Assembly: GCF_900143625.1 (NCBI RefSeq)
Contig: NZ_FRFF01000020.1
Location: 1-49,196 of the forward strand
DNA from: Nocardiopsis sp. JB363
GTDB lineage: Bacteria > Actinomycetota > Actinomycetes > Streptosporangiales > Streptosporangiaceae
DNA length: 49,196 nucleotides
Direction: 5' to 3'
Shown here piece after piece: positions 33,267 through 41,132 of the stretch (its first letter is position 1; each line of letters starts with the position of its first letter). The notes under the pieces are model-generated. The model did not search any database. It had not been told where the DNA came from and worked only from the letters and a program-made list of their open reading frames with translations. The position numbers and the translations under genes are program-made.

Positions 33267-34007
33267 TTACCCGATCAGACTCGGACGGCGGCTGCCGGCC
33301 CACAGGGCCAGAGCACCGATACCGGTCACCACGGCGCCGCCGAGCACGAAGCCCGACAGGTCGACGCCGGTCGCGGCGAGGTTCGGGTCGCCGGCGTTGT
33401 CGGCCGTCGAGGACGGCGTGGTGGGAGTGGTCGCACCGGGGCTCTGGCCCTGGTCACCCTCACCGTTGTCGCCCTCGTCGCCTTCGCCGCCGTCACCCTC
33501 GTCGCCGCCATCGTCGCCATCACCGGGAGGAGGCGTCTGGCCGTCGTCCGGCGGCGTCGTCGGGTCGTCGTCCTCGGGCGGAGGCGTCTCGCCACCGTCC
33601 TCGTCGTCACCGTCGTCACCGTCGTCACCGTCGTCACCGTCGCCGGGGGGAGGGTCCTCGCCCTCATCCGGAGGATCGGTGGGGTCCGGCGGATCCACGG
33701 GGTCCGGAGGATCGACCGGGTCCGGCGGCGGCTGCTCTTCACCACCGTCACCAGGGGGAGGCGTCTCACCGTCTTCGTCCGAAGGGAAGAACGGCAGGAT
33801 GTTGACGTTCTCGACGGAGCTCTCCACAGCCGCGCCGAGGTCGATCTCGACCTCGACCGGCTGGGACTCGACGGTCTCCTCGGTCACCTCGGGGGTGACG
33901 TCAGGGGTGGTCTCGTCCGCGGTCACGGCGAACGCCGGGCCCACGGAGAAACCCGCCATGAAGAGACCCGCCGCGGTAACGGTGAGTACCCGATTCTTGG
34001 GGGACAT
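33267..34007 (-). CDS. Sortase-anchored Asp/Pro/Gly-rich surface protein (LAATG signal)
   Basis: The 246-residue protein has a clear secretion signal (about 1-27, NRVLTVTAAGLFMAGFSVG then AFA). A low-complexity middle built of Pro-Pro-Asp, Asp-Gly-Asp and Glu-Thr-Pro-Pro units follows. The C-terminus has LAATG at 210-214, a hydrophobic helix and a short basic end (GSRRPSLIG). LAxTG is the signal used by class E sortases of high-GC actinobacteria, so the protein should be linked to peptidoglycan. AAAGGAG lies about five bases before the ATG at 34007, which excludes the longer frame to 34040. The acidic repeats look like an extended spacer or calcium-binding stalk; no domain is recognised. It lies 29 bases after a membrane-protein gene on the same strand. 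Confidence 0.85.
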   Translation of the reverse strand: MSPKNRVLTVTAAGLFMAGFSVGPAFAVTADETTPDVTPEVTEETVESQPVEVEIDLGAAVESSVENVNILPFFPSDEDGETPPPGDGGEEQPPPDPVDPPDPVDPPDPTDPPDEGEDPPPGDGDDGDDGDDGDDEDGGETPPPEDDDPTTPPDDGQTPPPGDGDDGGDEGDGGEGDEGDNGEGDQGQSPGATTPTTPSSTADNAGDPNLAATGVDLSGFVLGGAVVTGIGALALWAGSRRPSLIG

Positions 34008-34029
34008 CCGACTCCTTTCTTTTCTCTTG

Positions 34030-34043
34030 TGAGTGATCACTCA
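34030..34043. promoter_or_regulatory. Perfect 14-base palindrome at the gene junction
   Basis: TGAGTGATCACTCA spans the stop codon of the upstream membrane-protein gene and sits 23 bases before the surface-protein start. Perfect symmetry at a gene junction may mark an operator or a short stem that affects translation of the second gene. It could also be chance. Confidence 0.35.
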
Positions 34044-35518
34044 GGGGGGATGGCGTACAGGTGGCCCTCGTGGACCACCACCGCGCGGTCGCCGAGCAGG
34101 CCGCGCGGAGTCTCTGCGCCCTCGGGAACGTCGGTGGGCTCACCGGAGGCGTCGATCGCCACCGGGGCCCCGTCGAGTTCACCGAAGACCTGGTCACCGA
34201 GGGTGACCTCGGGTTCGAAGCCCGGGACGACGTTGGTCCCACCGCTGCCGGGGGCGAACAGCACCGGGCCGTAGGCGGCCAGGTCGGGGCCGAGGGGGCC
34301 GGTGCGGTGCTGAACCTCCGCCAGGTCCTCCTCCTCGACCTCGGCGGTGCCCAGCACCGAACCGTCGGAGTTGTCGTGGAAGGCGAGGAGATGACCGTCG
34401 CCGTCCTCCGTCTCCCAGTGGACGAGCGCGTAGCCGCGCAGGAAGGTCATGACCTCGTCCAGGTCGCCGGCGCCGTCGGGCTGTTCGGGTTCCACTCGCT
34501 GGGGGTCCTCGCCCGGGGCGACCCAGTGCCAGGGGCCCTGGAGAACGCCGGCGAGCGCGCGGCCGTCCTCGGCGAGCAGCGCCGCGGAACCTCCGGGGGT
34601 GTCGACCTCGGCGAGCTCCCCGTCCACCAGGACGTAGGCATCGTCGTCGTCGCGCACCAGGACACCGTCGCCGACGAACTGGGCGGAGGCGGACTCGTTC
34701 AACTCGACGTTGACGGCGGTTCCTCCCCCCTCCGGCCAGAACCAGAGGGCTCCGGGGGTCTCCAAGGCGATGTGCGTGGCGCCGTCGAACTCCACGAAAC
34801 GGGGGCTGCCGAGCGCCTTACCCGCCTCGAAGGGCAGATCGACCGACCATTCGCGGGACCCTTCCGCGTTGAGCAGGTTGAGCCGCTCCGCCGGGTCGAT
34901 GTAGACGAGGCGCTCCCCCTCGCGGTCGACCGCCGGCAGGGTGTCGGGGGCCAGCTCTTCGGTGATGTCCACCGTGGCGGCGTAACCGGGCGGCGCGGGG
35001 TGGCCCAGTTCCACCACCGTGTCGTCCCCTCCCTCCTCGGAGGCCGCGGTGGACCCGGAGAGGAACCTCGCGGCGACCAGTCCGCCTCCGGCCAGGAGCA
35101 GCAGGGCCAAGCAGGCGGCGCCGACGATGAGGAGCACGCGTCGACGTTTGGCCCCGTCGGCACGGCCCTTCGGGGTGGTGGGTGCCATGGCGGGCACGGG
35201 CCCGGTCGGAGGCCGCGACGGCGTTTCCTGCGGAGGCTGTGCCTGAACGGGCTGGTCGGCAGCCTGAACGACCCCGTCGGGGGTGGCGATCAGACGCCAG
35301 AAACCGTTGGCGTCACGTGCTTCCACGAGCACCGGCTGCCCGATGTGCGCGGCGTAGCCGGTGGCGACGTCCAACGCCGCGCGCCGGGTCTCTTTGGGGG
35401 CCTGACCCTGGACGACCTGTCGCCGACCCTCGATGACGATTTCGGCGTTGCGTTCGTCCGGCGCGATGACGATGACGGCGGTGGGCCGGGGATGCCCCGG
35501 GCGGGACGCCCGGCTCAT
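34037..35518 (-). CDS. Single-pass membrane protein with large extracellular domain, unknown function
   Basis: The 493-residue protein has a small globular cytoplasmic N-terminus (about 10-88, AVIVIAPDERNAEIVIEGR, ending FWRLIATPDGVVQ) and a Pro/Gln-rich linker. One transmembrane helix follows (about 128-152, LLIVGAACLALLLLAGGGLV), then an extracellular acidic domain of about 340 residues. The repeated short beta-type motifs (ERLVYIDPAERLNLL, GALWFWPEGG, GDRAVVVHEGHLYAIPP) suggest a beta-propeller, but I cannot name a family. CGGAGG is about five bases before the ATG. The 29-base gap to the LAATG protein gene implies an operon, so the two may form one cell-surface system. Confidence 0.75.
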   Translation of the reverse strand: MSRASRPGHPRPTAVIVIAPDERNAEIVIEGRRQVVQGQAPKETRRAALDVATGYAAHIGQPVLVEARDANGFWRLIATPDGVVQAADQPVQAQPPQETPSRPPTGPVPAMAPTTPKGRADGAKRRRVLLIVGAACLALLLLAGGGLVAARFLSGSTAASEEGGDDTVVELGHPAPPGYAATVDITEELAPDTLPAVDREGERLVYIDPAERLNLLNAEGSREWSVDLPFEAGKALGSPRFVEFDGATHIALETPGALWFWPEGGGTAVNVELNESASAQFVGDGVLVRDDDDAYVLVDGELAEVDTPGGSAALLAEDGRALAGVLQGPWHWVAPGEDPQRVEPEQPDGAGDLDEVMTFLRGYALVHWETEDGDGHLLAFHDNSDGSVLGTAEVEEEDLAEVQHRTGPLGPDLAAYGPVLFAPGSGGTNVVPGFEPEVTLGDQVFGELDGAPVAIDASGEPTDVPEGAETPRGLLGDRAVVVHEGHLYAIPPE

Positions 35519-35811
35519 GGTGCCTCCGAAGGCGTGTGGAACATGGACCTGTCCGTGGACTGGAAAGAGGAGAGCGTGATCGACGATGACGTGCGGTGGC
35601 GGCCCGGCGGGGTGACCGAACAGGGGGTTACGGCACAGACGTAGTCATTGCTGGACGTGATCATACTGATCCCCACAGGAGCCGACCGAGCCTATCGGAT
35701 GCTGGGAAAACGGACATGGTTCGCACTCACTCCCACGGTTTTCACTGGATGCGGCCGATGACCTGCGCTGTTCCGGAACCACCCACCGAACGCCGGGCAC
35801 GCTTCACTCCC

Positions 35812-36093
35812 TCAGCACTGGTTCGGACACGCAGAAAGGGGTCGAGGTTGACGCCGAAACTGGCCGGATCCGGCCACGGAGGGTCCCCGGAAACTCACGG
35901 GTACGGTCCCTGCGCACCGTTGCAGCACCGGACCGGAGCCCCCGAGCGACCGCCCCTGGATCGTGTGCGGCCCGGGGGTGAGGCCGATCAACAGGGTCTG
36001 CCCCGGTGCCGATCCCCCCACCCGGGCACCGTCCACGTACACCCGGTAGTCGACGAGGATCCGGGCGCGCGTCCCGAAGAGATGGCACTCCAT
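35812..36093 (-). CDS. Small hypothetical protein, PEGA-like beta segment
   Basis: A 93-residue frame starts MECHLFGTRAR. Residues 15-48 (RVYVDGARVGG and GLTPGPHTIQGR) read like the beta-hairpin of PEGA-type or carbohydrate-binding small proteins, in which a displayed loop is followed by P-G-P-H-T. AAGGA lies about nine bases before the ATG. The C-terminal third is Ser/Pro/Arg-rich and less convincing. It is in the gap between the membrane-protein gene and the BrkB gene on the same strand. Real translation is uncertain. Confidence 0.45.
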   Translation of the reverse strand: MECHLFGTRARILVDYRVYVDGARVGGSAPGQTLLIGLTPGPHTIQGRSLGGSGPVLQRCAGTVPVSFRGPSVAGSGQFRRQPRPLSACPNQC

Positions 36094-36232
36094 GGCCGGG
36101 TTTCCTTGGGGGGGAGGTCACACGGGACCTTTCGTGGGCGGTCCGGCTCGGGGCGACGGGATCGCGGCTTCCCGCCGGACGTCGTGAGGATACCGACAAC
36201 CGCCGTGACGCGGGGGTTTCGGCCGTTTGTGG

Positions 36233-37240
36233 TCAGCGACCGTTCTGTTCGTTGATGGTGTCGATGACCGCCTGCTCCCGACGCTGGGCGATGCGGTCGG
36301 CCCGTTCGAAACGTCGGTTGGCGAGTTCCGCCCGGGCGGCGGCGGTGCGCACCGTCGGCCACAGGGCGTCGATCTCGGAGTTGAGTGAGGATCCCACGAG
36401 CACCGCGATCGCCATGACGTACAACCAGGCCAGGATGGCGATGGGGGCGGCCAGCGACCCGTAGATGCTGACCTGCCCGAAGGAGGCGTCCAGGTAGACG
36501 CGCAACAGCGCGGAACCGCTCAGCAGGACCAGCGTGGCCAGCGCAGCCCCGGGCAGGTGACGCCACAGCGGGGTGCGCACCGGGACGCTGAGCGCGTACA
36601 ACAGCGTCACCGCCGCGGTGACCATCAGCCCCACGAGGGGCCAGTAGAGGAGGTTGAGTCTGCCCACGGTGACCGGCAGCAGCTCGTGGACCAGGTCCGG
36701 ACCGGCCACCATGATCGGCAGCACCAGCACCGCGAAGAACAGACCGCCCAGGTAGGCGAAGAAGGCCAGCAGACGCTGGCCCAGCCATCCGCGGAGCTCG
36801 TCCAGGCCGTAGGAGATGGTGATGGAGCGGATGAACACGTTCATCGCGCGCGAGCCCGACCACAGGGACACCAGGAACGTCACCGACAGCAGCCCGCCCT
36901 GGACACCGCCGAGGAAGTCGTCCACCAACGGCTCCACCACGGAGGCGACCGTTTCGGGGGTGAGGATGCGCGCGGCCAGGTCCAGCATCCACTCGCGGAT
37001 CTCCACCACGAGTTCCTCGCCGAACACCATCGCCAGCGGACCGAGGGCGCCCAGGAGACACAGCAGGAGCGCCGGCAGGGAGATCAACGCGAAGAAGGCC
37101 GACTCGGCGGCCAGGCCGATCACCCGGTCGCGGGACAAGGCGCGGATGGTGCGCAGGATCAACAGGGTGCCGTTGTGGACCATGGGGTGCCGGCCGAGCC
37201 ACACGTCGGCCGCTCTCCACAGGCTCTCCCAAAAACCCAC
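36233..37240 (-). CDS. YihY/BrkB family membrane protein
   Basis: The 335-residue protein has about six to seven helices with the family's opening pattern (AAESAFFALISLPALLLCLLG near 43-63). The characteristic W-x-G-SRAMNVFIRSITISYG in helix 3 and the C-terminal YGSLAAPIAILAWLYVMAIAVLVGSSLN segment (about 265-293) are also present. The family was once called RNase BN; it is a membrane protein of uncertain function, possibly linked to envelope integrity or transport. The start is uncertain: two GTG codons at 37243 and 37240 fit, but no ribosome-binding site is visible on the minus strand, suggesting a leaderless message. It diverges from the sulfur operon. Confidence 0.88.
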   Translation of the reverse strand: MGFWESLWRAADVWLGRHPMVHNGTLLILRTIRALSRDRVIGLAAESAFFALISLPALLLCLLGALGPLAMVFGEELVVEIREWMLDLAARILTPETVASVVEPLVDDFLGGVQGGLLSVTFLVSLWSGSRAMNVFIRSITISYGLDELRGWLGQRLLAFFAYLGGLFFAVLVLPIMVAGPDLVHELLPVTVGRLNLLYWPLVGLMVTAAVTLLYALSVPVRTPLWRHLPGAALATLVLLSGSALLRVYLDASFGQVSIYGSLAAPIAILAWLYVMAIAVLVGSSLNSEIDALWPTVRTAAARAELANRRFERADRIAQRREQAVIDTINEQNGR

Positions 37241-37313
37241 CACAAGGAGAACGTTAGCGGTAGTGGCGCAGCTCGGGCGGCCCCACCCCGTGGCCGGGAA
37301 TGCCGCAACATGA

Positions 37314-37328
37314 CGTGAGTCACTCACG
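37314..37328. promoter_or_regulatory. Perfect 7-1-7 palindrome upstream of the sulfur leader peptide
   Basis: CGTGAGT-C-ACTCACG is a perfect inverted repeat 54 bases upstream of the first possible leader-peptide start (37382) and 74 bases upstream of the BrkB start. It is well placed as operator of the sulfur operon. The regulator is not in the window. Confidence 0.55.
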
Positions 37329-37402
37329 CGCGGGGTCGGCACACCTGGACAACGGCCCGATGGGCGTGCCATTCTCGAAACATGATCGCTGCTTTGGACC
37401 CC

Positions 37403-37471
37403 ATGCTCCGCGTGCGCCGCCACGTGGACTTTCAGCGGGTCAGCAGCGCGATCTGTCGCAGCGTCGGATAA
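37403..37471 (+). CDS. Putative sulfur-operon leader peptide
   Basis: The short frame from ATG 37403 encodes 22 residues, MLRVRRHVDFQRVSSAICRSVG. An in-frame ATG at 37382 would give 29. The core RRHVDFQRVSSAIC is the kind found in short actinobacterial peptides in front of sulfur-metabolism genes, usually as RLHVDLCRQSSAIC or similar, and RefSeq annotates these as putative leader peptides. The frame lies 194 bases upstream of the sulfite reductase start and is followed by a hairpin. Ribosome stalling at the Ser-Ser-Ala-Ile-Cys stretch under low cysteine would be the expected attenuation signal (inference). There is no Shine-Dalgarno sequence, so a leaderless start is possible. Confidence 0.7.
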   Translation: MLRVRRHVDFQRVSSAICRSVG

Positions 37472-37489
37472 TCCCCTCGCCGCCTTGAC

Positions 37490-37512
37490 GCACCCGTGAA
37501 TTCAGTGGGTGC
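37490..37512 (+). promoter_or_regulatory. Candidate attenuator hairpin after the leader peptide
   Basis: GCACCC (37490-37495) pairs with GGGTGC (37507-37512) and the inner TGAATTCA can extend the stem. It lies 19 bases after the leader-peptide stop and 153 bases before the sulfite reductase start, where an attenuator or anti-attenuator would be. No U-run follows. Confidence 0.45.
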
Positions 37513-37664
37513 CCGCGGCCCCGGCGCTCCACACTCTTCTTGAACTCCCACACACGCGGGCTTCACCCGTTGCACCTGTCACGACGACGTGCGGTGCCGG
37601 CGGGTCCTGTGGTGATGGCACCGGGACCGTGGTCACCCCCGTGACCCCATCGGAGACACCCGCG

Positions 37665-39362
37665 ATGCCTCCCTCTTCCGCGCAGCCCGGCAAGGCCACG
37701 ACGGCCGCCGCACCTCGGCGCCGCCGTGGCGAGGGCCAATGGGCCCTCGGCTACCGTGAGCCGCTGAACAAGAACGAGGAGAACAAGAAGAACGACGACG
37801 GGCTCAACGTCCGCGATCGGATCATCAACGTCTACTCCAAGGGCGGGTTCGACTCGATCGACCCCGCCGACCTTCGAGGGCGGTTCCGCTGGTTCGGGCT
37901 CTACACCCAGCGGGCCCCGGGCATCGACGGCGGCAAGACCGCCGTCCTGGAGCCCGAGGAGCTCGACGACCGCTACTTCATGCTGCGGGTGCGCATCGAC
38001 GGTGGTCAGCTGAGCGTGGCCCAGCTGCGCGCGATCGCGGAGATCTCCCGTGACCACGGCCGTGACACCGCCGACATCACCGACCGACAGAACGTCCAGT
38101 ACCACTGGATCCGGGTCGAGGACGTGCCCGCCATCTGGGAGAAGCTGGAGTCGGTGGGGCTGTCCACCACCGAGGCGTGTGGCGACACCCCCCGAGTGAT
38201 CATGGGCTGCCCGGTGGCGGGGGTGGCCGAGGACGAGGTCCTGGACCCCAGCGAACAGATTCGGCAGATCTACGACGAGCACATCGGCAGCCCGGAGTTC
38301 TCGAACCTGCCCCGCAAGTTCAAGACCTCCCTGTCCGGGTGCACCGTGCACTGCGTCAACCACGAGATCAACGACGTGGCGTTCGTGGGCGTACGCAACG
38401 AGGCGGGCGAGACGGGCTATGACCTGTTCGTCGGCGGCGGCCTGGCCACCAACCCGATGTTCGCCAAGCGTCTGGGCACGTTCCTGCGCCCCGACCAGGT
38501 CAGCGAGGTCTGGGCGGGTGTGGCCGGGCTCTTCCGCGACTACGGCTACCGCCGGCTGCGCACCCGCGCGCGGATCAAGTTCCTCATCAAGGACTGGGGC
38601 GCCGAGAAGTTCCGTGAGGTGCTGGAGAAGGAGTACCTCGGCTACGAGCTCCCCGACGGCCCCGAGCCGATCCTGGACCCGGGCGTGCGCCGTGACCACG
38701 TGGGCGTGCACCGCCAGAACGACGGACGGTTCTACGTGGGCTTCGCGCCGAAGGTGGGCCGGGTCTCGGGTACTTCGCTGCTGCGGGTGGCCGAGATCGC
38801 CGAGGAGCACGGGTCGGACCGTGTGCGCACCACACCCGACCAGAAGCTGATCATCCTCGACGTCGAGGAGGAGCGGATCGCCTCGATCAGCGCCGCTTTG
38901 GAGTCCGAGGGCTTCGAGGTCGACCCGAGCGTGTTCCGCCGCCAGACGATGGCCTGCACCGGCATCCAGTTCTGCAAGTTGGCGATCGTGGAGACCAAGG
39001 ACCGCGCCTCCACCCTGATCGACGAGCTGGAGAAGCGCCTGCCGGACTTCGAGGAGCCGATCAGCATCAACGTCAACGGCTGCCCGAACTCGTGCGCGCG
39101 CGTCCAGGTCGCCGACATCGGTCTCAAGGGCCAGCTCATGTTGAACGAGCGCGGCGAGCAGGTGGAGGGCTACCAGATCCACCTGGGCGGCGGTATGGGG
39201 CTCACCCAGGCCTTCGGCAAGAAGATCCGCGGGCTGAAGAGCACTGCGGACGACCTGCCCGACTACGTCGAGCGGGTGTTGCGACGCTTCCAGACGCAGA
39301 AGGAGGACGGCGAGAACTTCGCGGCGTGGGCGGCCCGCGCCGACGACGCCGACCTCAAGTGA
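37665..39362 (+). CDS. Ferredoxin-dependent nitrite/sulfite reductase (siroheme, 4Fe-4S)
   Basis: The 565-residue protein has the duplicated ferredoxin-like and catalytic domains of the NirA/SirA family. The four cysteines of the coupled siroheme-4Fe-4S centre are Cys431 and Cys437 (ACTGIQFCKL) and Cys473 and Cys477 (NGCPNSCAR). The other half has LSGCTVHCVNHEI and TRQNVQ-type siroheme contacts (TDRQNVQYHWI). Because APS reductase and siroheme chelatase genes follow, it is assigned as sulfite reductase making sulfide for cysteine synthesis. GGAG lies nine bases before the ATG at 37665; the upstream frame to 37509 is not protein-like. It is the first large gene of the operon. Confidence 0.93.
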   Translation: MPPSSAQPGKATTAAAPRRRRGEGQWALGYREPLNKNEENKKNDDGLNVRDRIINVYSKGGFDSIDPADLRGRFRWFGLYTQRAPGIDGGKTAVLEPEELDDRYFMLRVRIDGGQLSVAQLRAIAEISRDHGRDTADITDRQNVQYHWIRVEDVPAIWEKLESVGLSTTEACGDTPRVIMGCPVAGVAEDEVLDPSEQIRQIYDEHIGSPEFSNLPRKFKTSLSGCTVHCVNHEINDVAFVGVRNEAGETGYDLFVGGGLATNPMFAKRLGTFLRPDQVSEVWAGVAGLFRDYGYRRLRTRARIKFLIKDWGAEKFREVLEKEYLGYELPDGPEPILDPGVRRDHVGVHRQNDGRFYVGFAPKVGRVSGTSLLRVAEIAEEHGSDRVRTTPDQKLIILDVEEERIASISAALESEGFEVDPSVFRRQTMACTGIQFCKLAIVETKDRASTLIDELEKRLPDFEEPISINVNGCPNSCARVQVADIGLKGQLMLNERGEQVEGYQIHLGGGMGLTQAFGKKIRGLKSTADDLPDYVERVLRRFQTQKEDGENFAAWAARADDADLK

Positions 39363-39455
39363 CGCCCTCCCGGTAACGAACGCACGGGCTCCACGAGCCC
39401 CGCCCGGCCCCCGATTCCCCGGGGGCCGGGCCCGATCCGAAGAAGGAGGTGCGCC

Positions 39456-39662
39456 GTGTCCGAAAGGGCCGCACCTTACTACTGCCCCTACTGCGGCGAC
39501 GAGGACCTGGTGCCCGAGGAGGGCGCCGCCGTCAAGGGCGAGGGCTACCCCTGGGCCTGCCTGTCCTGCGCCCGAGTGTTCCGGGTCAAGTACGTGGGTC
39601 TGCGCTCCGCGTCGTTCTCCGCGGGCGGCGCCCCCTCCAGACCGACGGAAGGGAACGAATGA
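39456..39662 (+). CDS. Small zinc-ribbon protein of the sulfur operon
   Basis: The 68-residue protein contains two CxxC pairs, Cys10/Cys13 (YYCPYCGDE) and Cys35/Cys38 (WACLSCARVF), spaced as a zinc ribbon, then a basic strand RVKYVGL and a flexible end. GAAGGAGG lies about six bases before the GTG. Its TGA overlaps the ATG of the APS reductase gene, so the two are translationally coupled. Short proteins of this type sit in the same place in other actinobacterial sulfite-reductase operons as I recall them. Their role is unknown; an assembly or electron-transfer aid is only a guess. Confidence 0.82.
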   Translation: MSERAAPYYCPYCGDEDLVPEEGAAVKGEGYPWACLSCARVFRVKYVGLRSASFSAGGAPSRPTEGNE

Positions 39663-40354
39663 ACGCCACCATCACCGAGGGTCCCGAACTGGCCGAGCGG
39701 GCCGCGGCCGAGCTGGAGGAGGCCACCGCCAAGGAGATCATCTCCTGGGCCGGCGAGACCTTCGGCGACCGTCTGTGCATGACCTCCTCGATGGCCGACG
39801 CCCTCATGGTCGACCTGGCCGCCGAGGCGCTGCCGGGGATCGACGTGATCTTCCTCGACACCGGCTACCACTTCGCCGAGACCATCGGCACCCGTGACGC
39901 CGTGGCGTCCCTCTACGACATCAACCTCGTCACCGTGGAGCCGAAGCGAACCGTGGCCGAGCAGGAGCTGGTCCTGGGTCCACGGCTGCACAACCGCGAC
40001 CCCGGCATCTGCTGCCACCTGCGCAAGGTGGAGCCCCTACAGCGGGCGCTGGAGCCCTACTCGGCGTGGCTGACCGGCCTGCGCCGGGAGGACTCGGTGA
40101 CCCGCCGCGACACCCCGGTCGTGCAGTGGGACCGGCGTCGAGGGATGACCAAGGTCAACCCGATCGCCCGATGGTCCCGGGAGGATGTGGACACCTACAT
40201 GAGCGAACACGGTGTGCTGGTGAATCCGCTCCAGTACGACGGCTATCCCTCGATCGGCTGCGAGCCGTGCACCCGAAGGGTCGCTCCGGGCGAGGACCCC
40301 CGCAGTGGCCGTTGGGCCGGGACCGGCAAGACCGAGTGCGGGATCCACACGTGA
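39659..40354 (+). CDS. cysH: Adenylylsulfate (APS) reductase, CysH family, 4Fe-4S type
   Basis: The 231-residue protein has the PAPS/APS reductase fold. The pairs Cys118/Cys119 (GICCHLRK) and Cys201/Cys204 (IGCEPCTRR) are the ligands of a 4Fe-4S cluster, which marks the APS-specific type found in mycobacteria and plants rather than E. coli PAPS reductase. The catalytic cysteine is Cys227 in the C-terminal KTECGIHT motif. It reduces APS to sulfite and AMP using thioredoxin, feeding the sulfite reductase upstream. The ATG overlaps the preceding stop (ATGA) and its own stop overlaps the next GTG. Sulfate activation genes (cysD, cysN) are not in the window. Confidence 0.92.
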   Translation: MNATITEGPELAERAAAELEEATAKEIISWAGETFGDRLCMTSSMADALMVDLAAEALPGIDVIFLDTGYHFAETIGTRDAVASLYDINLVTVEPKRTVAEQELVLGPRLHNRDPGICCHLRKVEPLQRALEPYSAWLTGLRREDSVTRRDTPVVQWDRRRGMTKVNPIARWSREDVDTYMSEHGVLVNPLQYDGYPSIGCEPCTRRVAPGEDPRSGRWAGTGKTECGIHT

Positions 40355-41124
40355 GCGGGGACGCGCGGGCGCCGCGAGGGCCCGTGTCCATCCCGTTGCT
40401 CGCGGTGGCCCATGGGAGTCGGGACCCGAGGGCGGCCGAGGCCGTGTCGGCGCTGTTCGACCGGGTGCGCTCGCTGCGCCCGGAGCTGGACGTCCGACTG
40501 TCCTACCTGGACCACGTGGCGCCCAGCGCCGAGGCCGCGTTGGACGAACTGGCCGCCGGTGGGGCCGGCGAGGTGGTGGTGCTGCCGACCCTGCTGACGG
40601 CGGCCTTCCACAGCAAGGTGGATCTGCCCGAGGTGCTCGCCACGGCCCGCGAACGCAGCCCGTGGTCGCGGGTGCACTACGCCGACACGTTGGGGCCGCA
40701 CCCGCTGCTGTCCGCGGCGGTGGAGCGGCGTCTGACCGAGGTGGGCGCGCACGCCGACCCCGAGACCGCGTTGGTGCTGTGCTCCGCCGGGTCCAGCGAT
40801 CCGGAGGCCAACGCCGTGGTGGCTCGGCTGGCCGAAGAACTGGGCGAACGCGGCCCGTGGCGTGAGGTGGTGGCCGCCTACGCTTCGGCCGCCTCCCCCA
40901 CACCCGATGAGGCCGTCGCGGCGGCGTGTGGTCGCGGGGCCGGGCGGGTGGCGGTGGCCACCTACCTGTTGGCGCCGGGGTTCTTCGCCGACCGGATCCA
41001 CGACCGGGCGATGGCGGCGGGTGCGTCCGTGGTCTCCCCCACCCTGGGCGACTCCCCCGAGCTCGCCCGGATCGTGGTGGAGCGCTACGACGCCGCGGTG
41101 GCCACCCGGCACTCGGTGGTCTGA
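40351..41124 (+). CDS. Sirohydrochlorin chelatase-like protein, two CbiX domains
   Basis: The 257-residue protein has two CbiX units. The first (about 1-125) keeps both metal-binding histidines, His21 in VAHGSRDP and His87 in TAAFHSKVD. The second (about 126-257) has the same layout but reads SAGSSDPEAN and YLLAPGFFADRI where the histidines should be, so it is probably structural. Such enzymes insert iron (or cobalt) into sirohydrochlorin; next to a siroheme-using reductase, ferrochelation to siroheme is the likely role. The GTG overlaps the APS reductase stop (GTGA). No ribosome-binding site is needed if the two are coupled. Confidence 0.88.
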   Translation: MSGDARAPRGPVSIPLLAVAHGSRDPRAAEAVSALFDRVRSLRPELDVRLSYLDHVAPSAEAALDELAAGGAGEVVVLPTLLTAAFHSKVDLPEVLATARERSPWSRVHYADTLGPHPLLSAAVERRLTEVGAHADPETALVLCSAGSSDPEANAVVARLAEELGERGPWREVVAAYASAASPTPDEAVAAACGRGAGRVAVATYLLAPGFFADRIHDRAMAAGASVVSPTLGDSPELARIVVERYDAAVATRHSVV

Positions 41125-41132
41125 GCTCGAAC

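Noticed and set aside
32177..33805. Long plus-strand frame of 542 residues across the MFS gene end and the surface-protein gene
   Set aside because: Arg/Gly/His-rich shadow translation without motifs; it crosses a terminator and overlaps two better supported genes.
37563..39182. Long open frame antisense to the sulfite reductase
   Set aside because: It is a shadow produced by high GC bias; its translation is Val/Leu/Gly/His-rich with no motif, while the plus strand encodes the complete Fe-S/siroheme enzyme.
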